Shown here: positions 8,234-14,201 of the stretch, one piece after another
Layout: every line of letters starts with the position of its first letter
Numbering within the stretch: the first letter of the stretch is position 1
From: JBCBZH01 sp039815415
GTDB lineage: Bacteria > Bacteroidota > Rhodothermia > Rhodothermales > Rubricoccaceae
Length of the DNA stretch: 23,387 bases
Assembly (NCBI GenBank): GCA_039815415.1
Contig: JBCBZH010000031.1
Span: 1-23,387, forward strand
Direction of reading: 5' to 3'
Position numbers and translations under genes: made by a program
The notes under the pieces: model-generated
What the model was told of the DNA's origin: nothing
Databases searched by the model: none
Seen by the model: only the letters and a program-made list of their open reading frames with translations

Positions 8234-9205
8234 GTCCGCAAGTGTGGTCGGCACAGGGGTTGGCTCCGGCCGTACCTGGCTCCAGTCCCACCGCGTCGCC
8301 AGCTCGAGGGCCGTCATCGGGCTGGCGGACTCGGCTTGGCCGAGAGCGTGCGCCAGCCCTCCCACGATGGCTTCGGTGGCGACGCCACGGTCGCGAAGCT
8401 GTCGGATAGTGGGAGGCGCGTCGCGCTTGGAGAGCTTCTCGCCGTCCACGTTCACCAGCAGCGGCAGGTGGGCATACGCCGGGACCGTTCCGCCTAGCGC
8501 CTGGATGAGCAGGATCTGCCGGGCTGTCGAGTCGAGGAGATCCTGGCCGCGCACCACTTCGGTGATGCCCATCGCAAGGTCATCGACGACGACCGCGAGT
8601 TGGTAGGCGTAGACGCCGTCGCGCCGCTTGAGCACCACATCGCCCACGGTCTCGCGGACATCCTCGGTTATGGTCCCGACCACCCGGTCGTCGAACGTCA
8701 CAGGCGGATGATCGATGCGGAAGCGGAGCGCGCAGTCCGGACGGTCGCCGAGGGCATCCAGCCAGCCCGGTTCGAGCGCATCGGGTCGCCAGCTCGAGGG
8801 ATAGGGTGGGAGACCGGATGCGCCGTGCGGGGCTGTGGCAAGCGCCTGAAGGTCTTTGCGGGAGCGGCGGCAGGGGAAGAGCCGACCGGCGTCAGCGAGC
8901 TGCCGCAGGGCGGCGTCATAGAGCGCGCTCCGCTCCGATTGTCGGTACGGGCCGTTGGGTCCGATCTCCTGCGTCGGGTCGCCCGGGTCCGGGCCGTCGT
9001 CCCAGTCGATCCCGAGCCATCGTGCGTCCTCGAGCTGGCGCTCCGCAGCGCCCGCCACTGCACGCGGACCATCGAGGTCCTCCACGCGCCAGACGAACCG
9101 ACCGCCCCGGCTCCGAACACTCGCCCAGGCGGCCAGCGCCGCCAGCGCACTCCCGAGGTGCAGGTCACCTGTCGGGCTGGGCGCAAATCGACCGACCACG
9201 CTCAT
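8225..9205 (-). CDS. gluQ: Glutamyl-Q tRNA(Asp) synthetase
   Basis: GluQRS attaches glutamate to the queuosine base of tRNA(Asp). It is a truncated glutamyl-tRNA synthetase without the anticodon-binding domain, and the 326-residue length fits. Visible motifs are RFAPSPTGDLHLGS (the HIGH-type site HLGS at 16-19), RVEDLD, YAYQLAVVVDD (199-209), VVRGQDLL and KLSKR (257-261, KMSKS type). The zinc site of E. coli GluQRS needs Cys-X-Cys; here it reads LFPCRRSRK with only C112 and no second partner nearby, so the zinc knuckle appears lost. The start overlaps the stop of the upstream hydrolase as ATGA (9202-9205), so the two are translationally coupled. Three motif copies lie inside (8297 ELA, 8787 SSW, 9031 RQL). 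Confidence 0.93.
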   Translation of the reverse strand: MSVVGRFAPSPTGDLHLGSALAALAAWASVRSRGGRFVWRVEDLDGPRAVAGAAERQLEDARWLGIDWDDGPDPGDPTQEIGPNGPYRQSERSALYDAALRQLADAGRLFPCRRSRKDLQALATAPHGASGLPPYPSSWRPDALEPGWLDALGDRPDCALRFRIDHPPVTFDDRVVGTITEDVRETVGDVVLKRRDGVYAYQLAVVVDDLAMGITEVVRGQDLLDSTARQILLIQALGGTVPAYAHLPLLVNVDGEKLSKRDAPPTIRQLRDRGVATEAIVGGLAHALGQAESASPMTALELATRWDWSQVRPEPTPVPTTLADSL

Positions 9206-9903
9206 GGTGGGGAAAGGGGCGTCAGGACGGAGGCCAGTGTCTCGGCGTGCAGCCGGTGGCCGCCGTCGTAGCGAGCGAGCTGGTGAGTGAGGCCTGCCTC
9301 GCGCAGACGGGTTTCCTCGCGCACAATGCGCCCGGGTGTCGCAATCTCGTCCCGGTCGCCCGCCACGAGGGTCAGTGGAATGTCATTGAGGGCCGCCAGC
9401 TCGATGTCATGGGCGGCGCGCCCGCCCCAGAGCACGAGGTGGTCTGCAGGGTGCGGTCGCCGGGCAAGAAGGGGGCTGAGAGCCACCCACCGGGAGGCGG
9501 TGGCTGTGCCCTGGCTGAACCCGAGCACGCCGAGTGGAACGGAGATCGGGTCCACATTGGCACGGGCGCAGGCCGCCACCAGCACGTCGTCGAGGTAGCG
9601 CGTCACGTCGGCGATGTCGGCCTCGCGCGCTTCCTTCGTCATCCACGTGGCCCCGATGCGCGTGTAGCGAGAGCCCGCGCCCGGGCCATCGAGGTAGAAC
9701 CGACTCAGAGCCTCTGGCACCACAATCAGGCGCCTCGAGCTGGCGCCCTCCGAACGGGTGACCGCCTTGAAGTGCCGCGCGAAGTACGTGGCCAGTTGGC
9801 CGTAGCCGTGGCACGCCATCCACACCTCGCCGGCGGGTCCGTCCTCCGGCCCGAGCACCACGTAGCGAGCGGTCTTGACAGCGGCGATGGAGCGGACGGT
9901 CAT
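9202..9903 (-). CDS. Alpha/beta hydrolase, phospholipase/carboxylesterase type
   Basis: A 233-residue cytoplasmic serine hydrolase of the phospholipase/carboxylesterase (Abhydrolase_2) kind. The nucleophile elbow is GFSQG (S130). The probable acid is D183 or D185 in AGDRDE, and the histidine is H216 in DGGHRL. The N-terminal HGYG (32-35) is the usual oxyanion region. I choose the ATG at 9903 rather than an in-frame GTG at 9921; neither has a Shine-Dalgarno sequence. Its stop overlaps the gluQ start by four bases, so it is the first gene of a two-gene unit. Motif copies at 9394 (IELAA) and 9736 (GASSR). Substrate is unknown. Confidence 0.85.
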   Translation of the reverse strand: MTVRSIAAVKTARYVVLGPEDGPAGEVWMACHGYGQLATYFARHFKAVTRSEGASSRRLIVVPEALSRFYLDGPGAGSRYTRIGATWMTKEAREADIADVTRYLDDVLVAACARANVDPISVPLGVLGFSQGTATASRWVALSPLLARRPHPADHLVLWGGRAAHDIELAALNDIPLTLVAGDRDEIATPGRIVREETRLREAGLTHQLARYDGGHRLHAETLASVLTPLSPP

Positions 9904-9972
9904 GGCAGGGCAGCGTTTCACCCTGAACCCCAGACGCCGCGCCCGGGTTCAGAGAGACCTGTCCGCCCTGTG

Positions 9973-10158
9973 ATGCCGAAACGCCAGCCCCACCAGCCGC
10001 CGCGCTACCGCAAGCCACACCTGCCCACGAAAACGTGCCCGGTGTGCCAGCGCCCGTTTGCGTGGCGCAAGAAGTGGGCGCGGGACTGGGACCGCGTGGT
10101 CTACTGCTCCGCCCGATGCCGGGCCAGGCGAACGTCGCCTACTGTGCCTGGACGTTGA
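9973..10158 (+). CDS. DUF2256 small zinc-ribbon protein
   Basis: A 61-residue basic protein matching the DUF2256 (PF10013) family: KTCPVCQRPFAWRKKW followed by WDRVVYCSARCR. Four cysteines (C22, C25, C45, C49) form a CxxC...CxxxC zinc site. The family's role is unknown; in other genomes such domains are often found beside cryptochrome/photolyase-like genes, but none is in this window. The ATG at 9973 overlaps a TGA in the sequence TGATG. The 3' end overlaps the convergent lipoprotein gene by 20 bases. The same reading frame stays open far upstream (to 8806), but that part is a shadow of the hydrolase and gluQ genes. Small size makes it easy to miss, yet the family match is clear. Confidence 0.85.
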   Translation: MPKRQPHQPPRYRKPHLPTKTCPVCQRPFAWRKKWARDWDRVVYCSARCRARRTSPTVPGR

Positions 10159-10795
10159 TGCGACTCAGTGCGGCGCTTCCGTCTCCGTAACTGTGGATGG
10201 TTGACGGGGATTCGGGAACGATTGAGGCCGGGTCCGCCAGTACCGGAGCGTCCTGGCTACTGCGTCGGATCGTCGTCTTCTCCTGCTGGTCGCCCGCGAT
10301 GATGAAGCTGAAATCGCCGGGCTGGGAGGTGTAGAGCGACTCGAAGGTCCACTCATGTACCACACGGCCTGCTAGCTCTGCACGGCCTCCGACCTTCTCA
10401 AAGGTCCACAGGTTTTCCTGATACGAGCCCCACGGGACATCCAGCTCGAGGCTCGGGTCATCGTAGGTGCCGAAGAGATAGTCCGTCGTGGACTCCGCAG
10501 AGGTCAGGTCGTACACAACGGGGTCTGTGCCAGCTTCCTGGCCAGTTATGCTGCCATCCACTGAAGACGTGATGCGACCGTAGATCAGTCCGTCCGTGTT
10601 GAGCAGTTCGAACGTGTACGTGGTGGTGTAATCGGCCACGACGCGGAAGTTCTGTGCGGCAATCAGCGTGTCGGCCTTGTAGTCGATGGTGGTGGACCAG
10701 GTGCCTGTGATGTCGTCGCTTCCGGATCCGGAATCGCAGGCGGACAGCGAGAGCAGCCCAACAAGAGCCAGGGCGAGAGGAAGGCGGAGAGTCAT
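10139..10795 (-). CDS. Lipoprotein, possible lipocalin-like fold
   Basis: A 218-residue lipoprotein. The signal peptide ends in a lipobox LSAC (C20), followed by a Gly/Ser/Asp tether (DSGSGSDD). The mature part starts DITGTWSTTIDY and continues as alternating beta strands, reminiscent of Bacteroidota lipocalin-like proteins that begin with a 'GTW' strand. No catalytic motif is visible. It lies 168 bases downstream of the LexA-like gene on the same strand and may share its transcript. Its 3' end overlaps the DUF2256 gene. A one-mismatch motif copy (CCAGCTCGAGG, near 10444) lies inside. Confidence 0.8.
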   Translation of the reverse strand: MTLRLPLALALVGLLSLSACDSGSGSDDITGTWSTTIDYKADTLIAAQNFRVVADYTTTYTFELLNTDGLIYGRITSSVDGSITGQEAGTDPVVYDLTSAESTTDYLFGTYDDPSLELDVPWGSYQENLWTFEKVGGRAELAGRVVHEWTFESLYTSQPGDFSFIIAGDQQEKTTIRRSSQDAPVLADPASIVPESPSTIHSYGDGSAALSRINVQAQ

Positions 10796-10963
10796 CGAGA
10801 AGGCCGAAACGGCGCGAAGAGGGACAATCGGGGTCGATATCGTCCTCAGTTCGGGCGGCCTTAAGCTGGATGCAGAATCCTCCCACTGCGGTTTCCCTGG
10901 GAGCGCTCGGTGTCTCCGGCTCCACCGAGATGCGCAGGCGTCGAGTCCATGAGTGGGGCCTGC

Positions 10964-11551
10964 TCAGACCTCGCTCGTTTCGACCTGTGGCTTCCCACTG
11001 CGTCGCACGATGCCATAGGGGCCAGCATGCCCAGCGTAGCGTCCGAGAATGGTCGTCGCGGGGTCGAGGGGATCCTCCTGTTCCATCGTGCGGAGGGCGA
11101 GTGCGCCCTCATGCAGAACGACTGCGACCTCGCCCTCTGGAACCTCTCCTTCGCTCATGAACACATAATGAGCCTCGCCGAGTTCTGCCGTCCGGGCAAC
11201 GTCCGCGCTCAATTTGAGAGCCCCCACGCCAGACACATCGCGAAAAAGGGAGGCCAGGGAGAGGTGTTCCGGAGCGGTTGGAGGGGAAAACTGGCCCATG
11301 TCGAGCGTCCAGCGAACAGGGATGGATCCAGCCTCGCCCTCGCGTTGGACCAAGTGGTACCCATCCCGGTCACGGCGAAGAAACCCCTTCCTCGCAAGCG
11401 CCTGAAGGTTCTGTGTGACCGAGTTCGGCGATCGGTACTCAAAGTGATCCACGATCTCCCGATAGGTTGGCCAGACTTTCCGTTCCTGCAGGTGGCTCTG
11501 GAGGTACTCCAAGAACGCATGCTGCTTGCGGGTCAGGTGGCGACGGCTCAT
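10964..11551 (-). CDS. LexA-like repressor with a degenerate, probably non-cleaving peptidase half
   Basis: A 195-residue protein. Residues 5-67 match the LexA winged-helix DNA-binding domain (LTRKQHAFLEYLQSHL, WPTYREIVDHF, SPNSVTQNLQALARKGFL). The C-terminal half keeps the outline of the S24 peptidase (LSLASLF, EGEVAVVLHEGALAL, GRYAGHAGPYGIVRR). Aligned by eye to E. coli LexA, the stretch with the catalytic Ser reads LSADVAR, placing V118 at the serine; the lysine position is R154, and the Ala-Gly cleavage site reads Met85-Gly86. It is therefore unlikely to self-cleave on RecA activation. It could be a constitutive or ligand-controlled repressor. A promoter and an inverted repeat sit directly upstream, suggesting autoregulation. 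Whether the genome also holds a normal LexA cannot be told here. Confidence 0.82.
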   Translation of the reverse strand: MSRRHLTRKQHAFLEYLQSHLQERKVWPTYREIVDHFEYRSPNSVTQNLQALARKGFLRRDRDGYHLVQREGEAGSIPVRWTLDMGQFSPPTAPEHLSLASLFRDVSGVGALKLSADVARTAELGEAHYVFMSEGEVPEGEVAVVLHEGALALRTMEQEDPLDPATTILGRYAGHAGPYGIVRRSGKPQVETSEV

Positions 11552-11558
11552 TGGAGAG

Positions 11559-11574
11559 GAACTACTGTGTGTTC
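11559..11574. promoter_or_regulatory. Candidate operator, inverted repeat GAAC-N8-GTTC before the LexA-like gene
   Basis: GAAC (11559-11562) and GTTC (11571-11574) are exact inverted half-sites with an 8-base centre (TACTGTGT), 8 bases before the LexA-like start codon and next to its -7 box. The half-sites resemble those of known LexA boxes (Bacillus GAAC-N4-GTTC), but the spacing differs. Binding here would cover the likely transcription start. This is inference from one site. Confidence 0.45.
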
Positions 11575-11605
11575 TAAAGATATCGTGCGCCGTGCTGCTA
11601 TGAAA
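11575..11605 (-). promoter_or_regulatory. Bacteroidota-type promoter of the LexA-like gene
   Basis: On the minus strand, TTTC (11602-11605), 19 bases, then TATCTTTA (11575-11582). The Bacteroidota consensus is TTTG, 19-21 bases, TAnnTTTG. Both boxes miss the consensus by only the last base and the spacing is right. The -7 box ends directly at the GAAC/GTTC inverted repeat. Confidence 0.45.
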
Positions 11606-11681
11606 GTAACAGAAGAGGGCCCTGGTGCGCGCGTCTGGGGGAGCACGTAGAGGAACGGTGTCGCATCATGCCCTCTTTCAT

Positions 11682-11699
11682 CCTAGACACCCTAGACAT
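11682..11699 (+). repeat. Tandem 8-base repeat CCTAGACA
   Basis: CCTAGACA occurs at 11682-11689 and again at 11691-11698, a 9-base period, in the gap between recO and the LexA-like gene. It is too short to assign; it could be two half-sites of a direct-repeat regulator site or chance. Confidence 0.3.
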
Positions 11700-11705
11700 G
11701 TGCGT

Positions 11706-11746
11706 CGAGCTGGCGATGTCGGTGGCATGCTCGGTTCGCCAGCTCG
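11706..11746 (-). terminator. 11-bp hairpin after recO made of two exact motif copies
   Basis: CGAGCTGGCGA (11706-11716) and TCGCCAGCTCG (11736-11746) are perfect inverted repeats with a 19-base loop. The hairpin begins 38 bases beyond the recO stop on the transcribed strand. It is formed by two inverted copies of the iterated 10-mer. There is no T-tract. It probably separates recO transcription from the LexA-like promoter further downstream. Confidence 0.5.
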
Positions 11747-11783
11747 TGGCGAGGTGCCCGTTGAGAGGAGGGACCGGACGACG

Positions 11784-12578
11784 TCACGGCGGATCGTCTG
11801 AGCCTCGTTTCGCGGCAGCGAGTCCGGCAGTGACCTGGTCGCTCACGGTCTGGACGCGCTCCGGGAAGACCGATTCGGCGTGGAACCGGAGGTACGCATC
11901 CACCACGCCCTGGACCTCAGAGCGGACGTCGGGAGCGAGCGCCATACGCCCGGCGGTTTCGAGGTCGGTTCGAGCAAGGATGGCGAAGGCGCGGAGCGCG
12001 GCGCGGCTGGCGGGAAGGCTCTGGCCAATGGAGATGCCAGGTGGCGGTTCAGTTGCCACGATGGCGCCCGAGTCTAGCATCAGGCGCCCGCCATCGCCGA
12101 GGGCGAGGACATCGTCGCGCTGGATGTCTGGTGAGAAGCCCAGGAGAGACGCCATGCGGAGTTGAAACCACAGCAGGGCGTTGCCTGCATGGGTCTCAGA
12201 GGCGTCGAGGAAGGTGAGGGTGCGTGCGAGAGCTTCGAGCGCCAGGGGGTGGGCGTCGCCCTCGTCCAGGGCCAGGCGGGCCACCTCAAGGGCGCGGAGG
12301 CCGAGCGTGATGCGGTCGAGGTCGGAGCGGAGGCGTGAGAAGCGCGCGAGGTGGGAGGTCTCGGTGAGTGTCTGGAGGCCGCGTCCGGGCCGGTAGTAGT
12401 AGACCGCCTGGATGTACGACGTAGGCTGGAGCGTAGACCCAAAGCGGCTCGAGGGACGCCGGGCGCCTTTCGCCATCACCCCGATCACGCCGTGCTGGCG
12501 GGTCAGCAGGGTGACGATCTGGCTCGTCTCGCCGTAGTCGAACGCGCGGAGGACGACAGCATCGGTGCGGACAATCAT
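11784..12578 (-). CDS. recO: DNA repair protein RecO
   Basis: RecO works with RecR (and RecF) to load RecA on SSB-coated single-stranded DNA, and anneals complementary strands. The 264-residue length is standard. The N-terminal OB fold is evident: MIVRTDAVVLRAFDYGETSQIVTLLT, then GVIGVMAKGARRPSSRFGSTLQP and the strand YIQAVYYYRPGRGLQTLTE. The C-terminal helical domain holds ALRALEVARLALDEGDAHP and LLWFQLRMASLLGFSPDI. The CxxC zinc finger found in many RecO proteins is absent, as in E. coli. The gene is divergent from the ComEA-like gene and followed by a motif hairpin. No copy of the 10-mer lies inside the coding region. Confidence 0.93.
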   Translation of the reverse strand: MIVRTDAVVLRAFDYGETSQIVTLLTRQHGVIGVMAKGARRPSSRFGSTLQPTSYIQAVYYYRPGRGLQTLTETSHLARFSRLRSDLDRITLGLRALEVARLALDEGDAHPLALEALARTLTFLDASETHAGNALLWFQLRMASLLGFSPDIQRDDVLALGDGGRLMLDSGAIVATEPPPGISIGQSLPASRAALRAFAILARTDLETAGRMALAPDVRSEVQGVVDAYLRFHAESVFPERVQTVSDQVTAGLAAAKRGSDDPP

Positions 12579-12627
12579 GCTCTCAGAACGCGGTGCGGGA
12601 GGGGGAGTGCCGCATCCGCGGAGATTC

Positions 12628-12656
12628 TTGAGACGGCCGTCAGCTCGAGGTTAGAT
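12628..12656 (+). promoter_or_regulatory. Possible sigma70-like promoter of the ComEA-like gene
   Basis: TTGAGA (12628-12633), 17 bases, TTAGAT (12651-12656), 44 bases before the ATG at 12701. The spacing is ideal and both hexamers are four of six or better against TTGACA/TATAAT. A near-copy of the motif (GTCAGCTCGAGG) lies in the spacer. Sequence-only evidence. Confidence 0.3.
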
Positions 12657-12700
12657 CTGTGGGAGCCAGGGGTCTAGAGGGCTGAACCCCCTGCTTGCCC

Positions 12701-13243
12701 ATGCGCTGGCTCTATCGCCTTCAGAACCGAATTGGCCTCGCGGCTCCCGAAGGGACCGCTGCGCTCGCAATCCTCGTCGCGCTGGCGGCGGGCACGGTGG
12801 CTCGTCACGTGCAGGCAAGCGCAGCGCCCGTCGCCCCAGACCTCTACGCCAGCTCGGATGCGGCCTTCGAGGCGGCGGAGCGGTCGGCAACCGCTGACGC
12901 TGTTCCCATTCGGCCTGTGGTATCCACGACGGTGTCCATGCCGGAGCCAGCGGAGGCGGTCGAGCTGGCGGATTCGGCAGAGGTGGCGCCCGAGCCCGTG
13001 GTGGAGCCCGCCCCAGCGCCAGCGCGACGGAGTGCGCGTCCGGCGCCAGCTCGCACGGGGATCAACACGGCCTCTGCAGCGGAGCTGGACCGGCTACCCG
13101 GCATTGGTCCTGCGCTGGCGAGCCGCATTCTCGCCTACCGCCAGCAGCACGGACGCTTCAGCCGGCCCGAGCAGCTCATCGAGGTCAAGGGCATCGGGCC
13201 GAAGACATTCGAGAAGATGAAGCCGTGGGTGGTCGTGGACTGA
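12701..13243 (+). CDS. Membrane-anchored ComEA-like helix-hairpin-helix DNA-binding protein
   Basis: A 180-residue protein with the architecture of ComEA, the DNA receptor that draws transforming DNA across the envelope. A short cytoplasmic lead is followed by one membrane helix (about 17-33), a long Ala/Pro/Glu-rich linker (about 40-117), and a C-terminal tandem helix-hairpin-helix domain (120-180). The start of this domain is INTASAAELDRLPGIGPALA and its second hairpin is VKGIGPKTF, both typical of the ComEA repeat. I start at the ATG 12701; an in-frame TTG two codons upstream is possible. Three exact copies of the candidate uptake motif lie in the linker: 12847 (YASSD), 12961 (VELAD), 13044 (APAR). 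A fourth follows at 13342. Other HhH proteins of unknown role share this layout, so the competence role is inferred. Confidence 0.82.
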   Translation: MRWLYRLQNRIGLAAPEGTAALAILVALAAGTVARHVQASAAPVAPDLYASSDAAFEAAERSATADAVPIRPVVSTTVSMPEPAEAVELADSAEVAPEPVVEPAPAPARRSARPAPARTGINTASAAELDRLPGIGPALASRILAYRQQHGRFSRPEQLIEVKGIGPKTFEKMKPWVVVD

Positions 13244-13341
13244 GCACGCTCAGCAGCTTCGTCCACACCCTGATGCCTGGCAGGATCTCGTCGCCTTTCG
13301 AGAGGGTGACCTCATAGAAGAATCCGATGATCTCCTGCGGC

Positions 13342-13351
13342 CGAGCTGGCG
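13342..13351 (-). repeat. Intergenic copy of CGCCAGCTCG between converging genes
   Basis: The motif lies between the ComEA-like stop (13243) and the stop of the small membrane protein (13358). The rest of this 114-base convergent gap shows no other feature. Confidence 0.7.
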
Positions 13352-13357
13352 AACGCC

Positions 13358-13567
13358 TCAGGGTTGATCTCCGGGGGCAAGAGGCGCCTCGGATGCCGCA
13401 CCATCGCCACCAGGTCGCTCCCGGTTTTGCTTTCGAGCGATCGCCTCCTGGGTCCAGTTCTCGGACAGCTTCTCCTCTCGCGTCAGGAACCGGTAGACGG
13501 GGAACAGGAGCACGAACGCCAGCCCGATGAACCCGAAGAAGGTGACGGCGATGATGACGTAGATCAT
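13358..13567 (-). CDS. Small single-pass membrane protein
   Basis: A 69-residue protein with one long hydrophobic helix at residues 2-24 (IYVIIAVTFFGFIGLAFVLL) and a short charged cytoplasmic tail (TREEKLSENWTQEAIARKQNRE) ending in an Ala/Gly/Pro-rich stretch. The ATG at 13567 starts directly at the membrane helix; an upstream in-frame ATG at 13642 would add 25 polar residues that look like noise. It is divergent from the Nudix gene. No family is recognised. The clean TM-plus-charged-tail organisation supports a real gene. Confidence 0.62.
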   Translation of the reverse strand: MIYVIIAVTFFGFIGLAFVLLFPVYRFLTREEKLSENWTQEAIARKQNRERPGGDGAASEAPLAPGDQP

Positions 13568-13655
13568 GGGGGCTCTGGAATCGCAGAAGGGCCTGAACCC
13601 GTCACGGCGGAGTCCGTTCTGTCGGTCTCCGTCTTCTGACAACCATCTCCTGTCG

Positions 13656-14159
13656 ATGGATCCGCTGGCCGGTCCTACAGCATCTGTTCGCGTCGTCGAC
13701 GTGTATCCGTATCGGGTGGACGGTGCCCGGTTCGAGTGGCTCGTTCTGCGGCGTTCAGCGGGACACGCCTATGCTGGGCAGTGGCGCATGGTCGGCGGCA
13801 AGATCGAGCCGGGGGAGACGGCGTGGCAGGCAGCGCTTCGCGAGCTGGCGGAGGAGACTGGGTATGGCGTGGAGGCCGGGCTCGTAGCAGTCTGGGCCCT
13901 TCCGTCCGTCAACACCTTCTACGACTGGCAGCACGATGCGGTGTCGCTTACTCCCGCGTTCGCGGCGGAGGTCACGGGCGCCCCTCAGCTCGATGCCGAG
14001 CACGACGCGTTCGACTGGCTCTCTGCGGACGAGGCGGCCGCCCGGCTGGTGTGGCCGGAACAGCGCCGGCTCCTAACGCTTGCATCTGCTCTCGTACAGT
14101 CTGGCGGGATCCCGCCCGAGCTGGCGATTCCGCTCGACCCGACCGCCAGCTCGTTGTAG
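13656..14159 (+). CDS. Nudix hydrolase
   Basis: A 167-residue Nudix (MutT-fold) hydrolase that cleaves a nucleoside diphosphate linked to some group X. The Nudix box is complete at residues 48-70: GKIEPGE, then REL, EE and GY, with metal-binding E63, E66 and E67. The rest resembles NudB-type dATP/dihydroneopterin triphosphate pyrophosphatases (VVDVYPYRVDGARFEWLVLRR, AYAGQWRMVGG), but substrate is uncertain. The ATG at 13656 is chosen because it starts the fold; an upstream in-frame ATG at 13566 overlaps the opposite gene's start. Three motif copies: 13841 (RELAE in the Nudix box helix), 14117 (PELAI) and 14144 (TASSL). The last two form a hairpin at the C-terminus. ackA follows after 42 bases, so the two may be co-transcribed. 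Confidence 0.9.
   Translation: MDPLAGPTASVRVVDVYPYRVDGARFEWLVLRRSAGHAYAGQWRMVGGKIEPGETAWQAALRELAEETGYGVEAGLVAVWALPSVNTFYDWQHDAVSLTPAFAAEVTGAPQLDAEHDAFDWLSADEAAARLVWPEQRRLLTLASALVQSGGIPPELAIPLDPTASSL
14117..14153 (+). repeat. Inverted pair of motif copies at the 3' end of the Nudix gene
   Basis: CGAGCTGGCG (14117-14126) and CGCCAGCTCG (14144-14153) can form a 10-bp stem with a 17-base loop. It lies inside the last codons; the stop is at 14157-14159. The protein's tail is shaped by it: PELAIPLDPTASSL. It may attenuate transcription into ackA. Confidence 0.55.
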
Positions 14160-14201
14160 TCCGGTCTCCGCTTACGCCCTGTCTTTTCCTTTCGACTACC
14201 C

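Noticed and set aside
8806..10158. A 450-codon open frame on the plus strand
   Set aside because: Most of it runs antisense to the clearly identified gluQ and hydrolase genes and is Arg/Pro/Gly-rich, as GC-rich shadows are. Only the last 61 codons (DUF2256) are real.
13244..13357. Protein-like reading on the minus strand (EIIGFFYEVTLSKGDEILPG)
   Set aside because: It has no start codon in a sensible place and spans a convergent gap of only 114 bases; possibly a remnant, but evidence is too thin.
13726..13737. GGTTCGA tRNA T-loop-like sequences (also near 8769 and in recO)
   Set aside because: They lie inside well-supported coding regions and no cloverleaf can be built around them.
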